This document shows positions 57,511 to 64,000 of a stretch of DNA of 64,000 nucleotides, in pieces. The translations under genes and the position numbers were made by a program. This DNA is from Aurifilum marmelostoma (lineage: Eukaryota; Ascomycota; Sordariomycetes; Diaporthales; Cryphonectriaceae). Below the pieces are notes generated by a model, which saw nothing but the letters and a program-made list of their open reading frames with translations, was not told the DNA's origin and made no database searches. The stretch lies in the NCBI GenBank assembly GCA_027559495.1, contig JAMXSV010000003.1:3534001-3598000 (forward strand). The letters run 5' to 3'. Position 1 is the first letter of the stretch. Every line of letters begins with the position of its first letter.

Positions 57511-59110
57511 CTCCCTTGATTTTTCTCCCCCAATGCTATCCACTATGAGTTGCTGTCTTCAATAGCAATATGGCTCTCTTCCCATCTTGCCAGGATTCAG
57601 TCTTCAGCTGAGTGATCAAAGCTGTCTGCAGGTGGGCATTGTTTGGTCTCATTTTATGCCATCTTGCCTTCATGAAACTGCACCCAGACTGGCTGTGGGT
57701 CTTTGACTTTTATCTAGGCCAGTCACATCTGGATGCTTTAATGCGAAGAGAGAAAACGAAGAAGTAAAGCAGGGGCGGGGGCGGGGTGTGCGGTCCTGAC
57801 GTGGCCAGTCTGACAACAGCGACGAGTCAATATCGATGCATTGTTGGTGATCAATGCCAAAGACCTCAGGACCTGTCAACAATATATATATATATGCTCT
57901 CATAGAATTAAGTACTTCAGGTCAATAATTGGAGGGTCATTGCCACTTTTGCTTTTAATTGTCTCGTTTTTTTTTTTTTTTCTCTCTCCATCTCTCCATC
58001 TCCCTCTATGCTATGCAGACTCACCGCTTGCTGACCCGACACCCTAGTTATTAGATGCTTGTGACCTCCATACCCTGCTTACAGCATTTGTGTCATCATG
58101 GAATTGACTTGAATGCTGTGATATGTACAACAGCACGTCTTGCGTGCAGCCAGTGTATCGTATATCTCAACAAAGTCAGGTTCCTCCAGTCACTGCACAA
58201 TTTTCTCAAGTCGTGGCCCCGCACTAGGACAGATGCACTGACTGCCCCCTGGGCGCTCTTGCCCAACAGACTTCATGTCCTCTTGCACAGCGTCCATGAA
58301 ATTAACTTGAAATCAAGCTACAGAATAAGTATATAAGAAACCATGAGTCCATCCTTAAATATCACATTCCAGGAATTTTAATATTCCTCTATATGTTTCT
58401 TCCTTTTTTTTTTTTTTTTTTTGAGACTGTCTTTCTGGCAGTATGGCCCCTGGGGTATCTCCTTCCACCCAAAGGAGCCTATGAATAAGATTATGGTGCA
58501 GTTGCCAGGCTCTCCACTTGGTGCCATGCTTGGGTCCAGCCCAACCCTTGTTCAGGCAACCTGTATTACTCCACAGATTGTTCCTGCCACCAGGGAGCAA
58601 TGCCTGAGGGGAGTCGTCACCATCACCCAACACAGCTCAGCCCAGCATGCAACATTCCAGCACTGGGCACCATTCACCTTCTTGTTTGGCCTCAAATCCT
58701 CTGTCCTAATCTGGTCTGCCTGTCTTCAGTCCCCAGCAGCACACAAGAGATGATGCCTGGTGGGTCACAGCGCCAATGCTTGCACTCGAGGACAGCCCAG
58801 AGATCTCAAGGGTTTGTGCACAATGTGCATGCCGTCGATGCTGTCCACAATGCTATCAACCTTACACTGACACTGTCGTCATTCAGGCCCTCTTTCTCTC
58901 TTTCATCAGATGGTCAACCCAGAATACCCTCATACTTCAGCCTTGTGAGGCTAAAATACTGATCTCAATGGTGAACACTTGCTTCCTCTCCAGCCTCACG
59001 AGGACTGCGAACCTCGGCATCAATACAGACCCAACACCATCAACATCCTTTCTCTCAACGCACCCCTTTTCTTCAGGGACTGCTGGAAAGTTCCTTTACG
59101 CACCATCATC
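57511..59110. other. CpG-depleted block
   Basis: Unlike the rest of the window, this stretch has almost no CG dinucleotides in places: none in 57541-57740 and one in 58381-58740. TG and CA remain abundant and overall GC is near 50%. Classical RIP would lower CA and raise TA, which is not the picture here. Loss of CG by methylation-type deamination, or DNA from a CpG-poor source, fits better. No intact reading frame with a known domain is present. Confidence 0.6.
58404..58960 (-). mobile_element. Possible relic of a poly(A)-tailed retroelement or retrocopy
   Basis: On the minus strand a CpG-poor segment ends in an A19 run (plus-strand T19 at 58404-58422), the arrangement expected for a retroposed sequence. 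No reverse transcriptase, target-site duplication or known element was recognised, and the 5-prime end at about 58960 is arbitrary. Confidence 0.2.
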
Positions 59111-59794
59111 ATGACGAGTAGACTTCCGCCTCCCACGCCCCCTATCTTGTCTGCATTCATGTGCATCCCGTGGAGAGTTACATCCATCGAGTGAGGTGCA
59201 GCAACCCATGTCGCACCCACCCAGCCTACCCTTTTTTTTATGGTCAATTTTTCCCCCCATGGAGGCCAAATAGACATGGCTGGTATCCAACGCTTCCTCA
59301 CAGATGATTTTTCCAACAACCTTCCTCCTTGGCGAAGGATTTCTCCCCCTGCCCTCAACACGTGTGGTAAAGTATGGCGCAAGATCCATTCCGGCAGGAC
59401 AGAGCAACTATTTACTCCTCTCTCCACGTGCGCGTTCTATTGGTCCAATACCCGCATTATTTCTCCGCGCCATGGGCCCCCTCCTCCTCTTTTTAAGCGA
59501 ACCCGGCCATCCGACTACGGTGGTGACATCACGATACTTTCTAATGTGGTCAGGCTTCCGCAATTTCGGATCCTGATCATTACTCGACCATATGCATAAA
59601 TGTCGTGATAGCCGCCCTTCTCATGTGACGGGATCAAACTAACTACTGACTACTTTGACATGTGGCAGCCCTCTTCGAGCCCGGCCCATCCATTGTCGAC
59701 TCTTGCTTGAAAGATTGTACATATACAGGAAATTGTCGTCTCCTTCTCATTTTCACTACCAAGATTAATACAACACTAGTAATTATACAGCCTC
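59111..59794. other. Upstream region of the Aim6-like gene
   Basis: About 680 bases, pyrimidine-rich in places, presumably the promoter and leader of the next gene. No coding feature is recognised. Confidence 0.4.
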
Positions 59795-60781
59795 ATGATG
59801 CTGCGAGCCATCCTGGCCACGGCCTTGGCAGCTGTCGGTCCGGCCCTGTGCCAGTCGGACATTGCCATCAGCTCGGACCTGCTGTCCATCATCGCCAATG
59901 CCTCGACGGACCCAAAGTACACCTACCCGACGTCCCTGACGCAGGGCATCATACCCAAGGCCTTCCACTCTCACAACGACTACTGGCGCGCTGTCCCCGT
60001 ATACTCGGCTATCTCTGTCGGCGCCGTGTCCATCGAGGCCGACGTCTGGCTCTACAGCGACACCCTCCATGTCGGCCACGAGCAGTCCGCCCTCACCAAC
60101 GACCGCACTTTTGACAGCCTCTACGTCCAGCCCCTGCTGTCCATCCTGCACGCCCAGAACCCCAACAGCAGCTTTCTCGCCGGCGTCACCACCCACAACG
60201 GCGTCTATGACACCGCTAGCAGCCAGACCCTGTATCTCTTTGTCGACGTCAAGACCGACGGCGCCACCACTTTCCCCTACGTGGTGCAAGCTCTCCAACC
60301 CCTGCGCGACGCCGGCTACCTGACCACCGTCAACGGTACCACTGTCACCACGGGGCCCATCACCGTCATAGGCACCGGCAACAGCCCTCTGGACCAGATC
60401 CAGGGCGTCTCCCAGCGGGATTACTTCTACGACGCACCCATCCCCTACCTGAACAGCACTTTTTCCAACATCACTGCCGACGTCTCTCCCATTGCCAGCA
60501 CCGATTTTGCCGTCCAGTTCCCAGGCGTTCTGTCCAATTGCGGCTTCACCAGCGCCCAGACCGCCCTGCTGCAGGATCAGGTTGCCGTGGCCCACGCCAA
60601 GGGCATCAAGCTGCGGTACTGGGACCAGCCCGGCTGGCCCATCGGCACGCGCAATGCCATCTGGAGGACTCTGTGGGACAACGGTGTGGACCTTCTGAAT
60701 GTGGATGACCTGGAGGGGGTGGCCAACTTCTGGGAGGGGGCTGGGCTAGGCTACCGGGGCAGGCGTTCTGGGGTCATTTAG
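59795..60781 (+). CDS. Aim6-like PLC-fold (phosphodiesterase superfamily) secreted protein
   Basis: A single exon of 328 residues. The first 20 residues (MMLRAILATALAAVGPALCQ) form a signal peptide. The fold signature of PLC-like phosphodiesterases is present near the start: AFHSHNDYWRAVPVYSA, then SIEADVWLYSDTLHVGHE. The His, Asn-Asp, Glu and Asp residues are placed as in the catalytic and metal site of the superfamily. LFVDVKTDG follows, and near the C-terminus come KLRYWDQPGWP and LLNVDDLEG. This is the arrangement of the fungal altered-inheritance-of-mitochondria protein 6 (Aim6) family. Its biochemical reaction is not established, and the mitochondrial name comes from a yeast screen. The signal peptide suggests secretion or an ER/vacuolar location. 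Several N-glycosylation sequons support passage through the ER. Confidence 0.85.
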   Translation: MMLRAILATALAAVGPALCQSDIAISSDLLSIIANASTDPKYTYPTSLTQGIIPKAFHSHNDYWRAVPVYSAISVGAVSIEADVWLYSDTLHVGHEQSALTNDRTFDSLYVQPLLSILHAQNPNSSFLAGVTTHNGVYDTASSQTLYLFVDVKTDGATTFPYVVQALQPLRDAGYLTTVNGTTVTTGPITVIGTGNSPLDQIQGVSQRDYFYDAPIPYLNSTFSNITADVSPIASTDFAVQFPGVLSNCGFTSAQTALLQDQVAVAHAKGIKLRYWDQPGWPIGTRNAIWRTLWDNGVDLLNVDDLEGVANFWEGAGLGYRGRRSGVI

Positions 60782-61392
60782 ATCGGGACAATGTAGGTGA
60801 CTGGGCGACCTATCGCCTGTTGTTTGAAGTTTTCCTATCACAATGAGAACCTCCTGCGTATTCTTGTGTCAATAAAACGAGGGGACGACCCAGCAAAGAA
60901 CATGGAGAGTGTGTAGGAATTGACATGTGATTGTGCCTTTGAATGGGGACTGTTCTAAGCCTGGGGCTCTGGCGGCGTACTAAGGAAACGCAGATCGGCG
61001 TGTCACGTTACAATATGAAAAGTTATGATGATTATGATGTTGATTGAAGAGCTAATCTCAGTGCATACCCGAGCAATCAACGATCCCATATTAGACAATT
61101 ATACCTCCACCCATGGCGATGACTTTCCTTTCATCGACCCATATCGAAACTCGGCAGTCATGCTGAGATCAAAACGCCTATCCATCCATGCAGACCTCGG
61201 AAACAAGGGTATCTGTTTTCCCCAAACCCCGCTGGTACACCATATTATGCCGCTCTATGAACCCGCGGTGGTCGTCATATCGCCCGCCCCCTGATACCTC
61301 TTCTGGTTGGATTGCCGTTGGCAAGAAATTATCAGGTATCCAGCCGCCCTCTAGCCACGCGGCGCCCAGCATTTGGGGTCAGCGTGCTACGC
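60782..61392. other. Convergent intergenic region, no gene seen
   Basis: About 610 AT-leaning bases between two convergent stop codons. A CAATAAAA sequence at about 60870, roughly 90 bases after the Aim6-like stop, could serve as a polyadenylation signal. Nothing else is recognised. Confidence 0.4.
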
Positions 61393-63074
61393 CTAGGGCT
61401 GCCCCATGGCAGCCTCCACGAAGAGGACGGTCTGGGCGCAGGGAGCTTCCAGCTCGGGCTGTTGTTGCAGCTCCCCGGGCGGTGGGTCGGCGTCCGTGAC
61501 CTCGAACAATTCCATATTCAGGAATTCCTCCAGGTTCACGTCCGCCATGTTGTCGGCCTGCTGGGGTTCCGGCGCCTGCTCGGGTGCCACACCAGCCGCC
61601 GCTCGGGCCATGGGCATGGCCTTGGGGACCGCTCGTCCGGGGACGTCGACTCCTGTGCCGCCGGGGAGGTAGTCCAGGGGAGGGTCGAAAAAGGTGACGG
61701 GCTCCGCTGCTGCGCCTGGCCGGCCGCCCAGCCAGGCGGGAGCCATTGGCTGCGGAGCGGCCCGTCCCTGGAGCTGTCCACCGTGGCCCCAGGCCACTCC
61801 ATCCATCCCCGCATGAAACAACTGCAAGGGCGCATCCGGCAACTCGCGCCGGTACGGACCTCGCTGCAGGATCGCTGGCCCTCCGAGAGGACCTCCAAGA
61901 GGGGGAGGAGCCAGAGGAGCACGCTCGAGAAAGGCAGGGTTGGCCTCGGGAGGGTTGAAGTCGGCGCCCAGCTTGCGGGCGTTGGCGTCCAGCCCGAAGC
62001 CGTTGACGAGCGGGGCGCGGACCTGGTGAACGGGGCCAGGGCGAAGAACAGGGGGCCGGACAGGCTGGATCGCCTGCGCGGGGGGAGGGGGAAGGCGACC
62101 CCGGGGCGTAGCGTCCTGGGAGCCGTCCGGGGCCAGCTGCAGCCTGGCCCTCTCCATCAGGCACACGCGGCGCGCCCTCTCCTTCCAGTTGCTCTTCTCG
62201 GCCGTCTTGGCCTCGAGCTGGTCCCGGGTCGGCTCGTCGCAGAACTTGCCCCCGGCGCCGTACTGCCGCAGCTTGGCCAGGGACTCGCCGTCGTCCCTGC
62301 GGGCCAGGGGCTGCCCGGAGTGGAGGTCCCTGAAGTCGGCCTCGGCGTCCTGCAGCTGCTTCCGGTGCTTGGCCAGCTGCTTCTGGAGGCGGGCCTCCTT
62401 GGCTTCCCCGCCGGGCGCCGGGTCGTCCTGCCCGTTGTCCACGATCTTGTCGATCGTGTCGCTGAGGGCCTCGCGCCTGCGGTTCAGGTCCGCGTGGGCG
62501 ATGGCCAGGAGCTCGTTCCCGAATCCATCCTTTCCGGGCCCGTCGGGCCATCTTGGTGGGGCACCTACTCGACGACGGGATGGGTCAGTCTATGCGTCTG
62601 ATAGATCTGGCCAGGGACTACAGAGGATACAACAATAGGGTAGGCAAGGATGATGATGATGACGACGACGACTATGTGGAAGGGTACGATGATGCCGTGA
62701 GACGATGCCCTCAAAGACATGCTACTGTACTAATGCGGGTTACAGGGGAAGTGCATCAAGCATGAACATCATTGGGTTGGTACGACATCATCACGATGAT
62801 AATAATATACTATGCGGGTGGTTGTGTGCAGCGATACAGCAGAGACTACGAGCTCGTAAGGCGTACCTCTTGCCCCCTCTACGCGTCGGACTGGGGTCTG
62901 GTCGATAACGGAGAGATAGAGTCTCCGTTGCTCCTGGATGAGAGGCAGGAACCTCTCCGGGACGTCGTCCAGGTCGTCTGGACCGCGAGCGTGGCGGGTC
63001 TTGCCACGCGTCGCCGCGTCTGGGTCACGAGGGCCCCGACGCCTTCTAACTCTACCGCTGAGGACTTGGTCCAT
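61393..63074 (-). CDS. Coiled-coil and Pro-rich protein of unknown function
   Basis: Proposed exons are 62867-63074 and 61393-62564 (minus), 459 residues. The 302-base intron has donor GTACGC, branch CTGAC and acceptor GTAG in phase 1. Exon 1 (MDQVLSGRVRRRR...) contains DDLDDVPERFLPLIQEQRR. Exon 2 begins GAPPRWPDG and holds a strongly helical segment (NELLAIAHADLNRRREAL, then KEARLQKQLAKHRKQLQDAE) that should form a coiled coil. A long Pro/Gly/Ala-rich stretch and an acidic end with NLEEFLNMELFEV, resembling a short activation-type helix, follow. No zinc finger, bZIP basic region or enzyme motif was found. An overlapping frame (61379-62551) is longer in places but is almost pure Arg/Pro/Gly/Ala and looks like a GC-rich shadow. 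The intron is long for this genome, so the exon 1 link is the weaker part of the model. Confidence 0.5.
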
Positions 63075-63084
63075 CGCGGCGGGC

Positions 63085-63143
63085 TGGTGGTGGTGGTGGT
63101 GGCGGTGGTGGTGGCGGTGGTGATGGTGGTGGGTGGTGGTGGT
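63085..63143. repeat. (GGT)n / G-rich tract upstream of the coiled-coil gene
   Basis: An imperfect GGT/GGC trinucleotide tract ending 11 bases before the proposed ATG on the opposite strand, so it would lie in the 5-prime leader as CCA/CAC repeats. The plus strand has many GG doublets and could form two-layer G-quadruplexes. Confidence 0.75.
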
Positions 63144-64000
63144 AGCGATAATATCTTCAAGGTAAGATATTCGCCGTCTTGGTTTGATCAAAAAGGTAAA
63201 GAACAACTGGTCTGTCGATATAAAGACGTATAGATCAAGCAGAAGACGATGTCGACAAAGAGAGATGCAGAAAACATTTCTCGTGGCCAGAGGGGGGGGG
63301 CGGCCCTTCTTTTATGTCGGACTCTCTAGATGCCACCCAGCAATCCGAATCAGCATCTAGCACTTCTGCATCACGCACGAAAGAAGGGTGGGCGGAAACC
63401 AACCACCTAAGAGCCCTAGGGGCACTCAACGGGGCGTCATCACCACAGGCTTGCGAGACCTTTTTTGCTGACCTCTACAAGTCTACATTCATGAATGGCG
63501 TAGCCGTCGGGGTGGCCGTGGGTTAGGTCTTCAAGAGGTACTTGACGCTCCACGACATTCCCCATACAGCAGCAGCTTGAGGCGCTGTAGAGCCTTAGGT
63601 ACCAGTCCGGTCATGTTCACTACCTAGTGGACTATCCCAATGGTCTCATGTGGCTGGTGTCAAGCCTTTTGGACCTTTTCCCCTGGGGATCATATCCATT
63701 TATGGACAAGTGTGGCCATGTACAACCTGCTGAAGGTCTCGAGACACCATGCGCTGGAGTTGGAGGTCTATTGCTCCCCGAGGACCTTGGATGGAAAGGC
63801 TGTCCCGGCAGGTGATCTCCATCGGTCATAATAGTGAGAATGTTTTGACTGATTTCTCATGGTGCAGAAGACTATAGCCACGTCATGACTGCCGTGAGTA
63901 GATTAACGGCATGTTCTTTCGAACACGCGATGGGCCCAGGGCTGCAGAATCACACTTTAGTCTGTACGTTCTGCTTCTGAGAGTGTCTTGGAGAGCGTGA
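63144..64000. other. Right edge, no gene recognised
   Basis: About 860 bases. A 70-codon frame (63314-63526) and shorter ones show no domain. A G-run lies at about 63292-63300. The promoter of the coiled-coil gene is probably here. Confidence 0.4.

Noticed and set aside
61379..62551. 390-codon minus-strand frame overlapping the coiled-coil gene
   Set aside because: Its product is almost only Arg, Pro, Gly and Ala, typical of a GC-rich off-frame shadow. The alternative frame has helical heptads and normal residue use.
1..64000. tRNA, rRNA or CRISPR features
   Set aside because: A visual search for tRNA A/B-box pairs found only isolated TTCGA-like matches (for example near 25467 and 29610) without a cloverleaf. 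Repeats present are microsatellites, not spaced arrays.

Overview
The window is nuclear DNA of a filamentous ascomycete (Pezizomycotina, most likely a Sordariomycete). Genes lie on both strands and are not in operons. Most carry one to three short introns with GTNNGN donors, CTNAC branch points and YAG acceptors. The families (fungal rhodopsin-like 7TM protein, SAPS phosphatase regulator, adenylate-forming reductase, GH28, Aim6-like) fit this group. Exon coordinates were read by eye from splice signals and reading frame.

Left part (1-12.1 kb): a small secreted precursor with three tandem KR-flanked peptide repeats (413-777), two MFS transporters on the minus strand (DHA1-type 2099-3802; ACS-type 4425-5943), a seven-helix rhodopsin-like protein (6982-8240), about 2.1 kb without a clear gene, and a secreted bicupin of the oxalate decarboxylase family (10404-12080). 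Next come a DUF1275 membrane protein, a 114-aa protein of an uncharacterised family, and a divergent pair: an aldo-keto reductase (15963-17039, minus) and a three-domain adenylation-carrier-reductase enzyme (17590-21291, plus). The pair could make an aldehyde and then an alcohol.

Middle (22-31 kb): a secreted GH28 pectin-degrading enzyme, a 134-aa unknown protein, a secreted arylsulfatase and a secreted or membrane-anchored SGNH esterase. The last is broken at a C7 homopolymer near its C-terminus.

Right part (32-64 kb): a single uninterrupted frame of 3507 residues (32024-42547, minus) is built like a nonribosomal peptide synthetase (A fragment-T-E-C-A-T-C-T-like). Both clear carrier domains have Glu in place of the phosphopantetheine Ser, the internal A domain lacks its nucleotide loop, and the protein ends in about 670 disordered residues. 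It looks like a maintained pseudo-synthetase and is the most unusual object here. It is preceded by about 6.8 kb without a convincing gene. Then follow an alpha/beta hydrolase whose nucleophile position is Asp, a SAPS/Sit4-associated regulator with a one-base frameshift at a C6 run and an unresolved C-terminal intron, a CpG-depleted block with a long oligo-T tract (possible retroelement relic), an Aim6-like PLC-fold protein, and a coiled-coil protein of unknown function.

The two homopolymer frameshifts (one base too many, one too few) suggest sequencing error rather than real gene decay. No tRNA, rRNA, CRISPR array or intact transposon was recognised.
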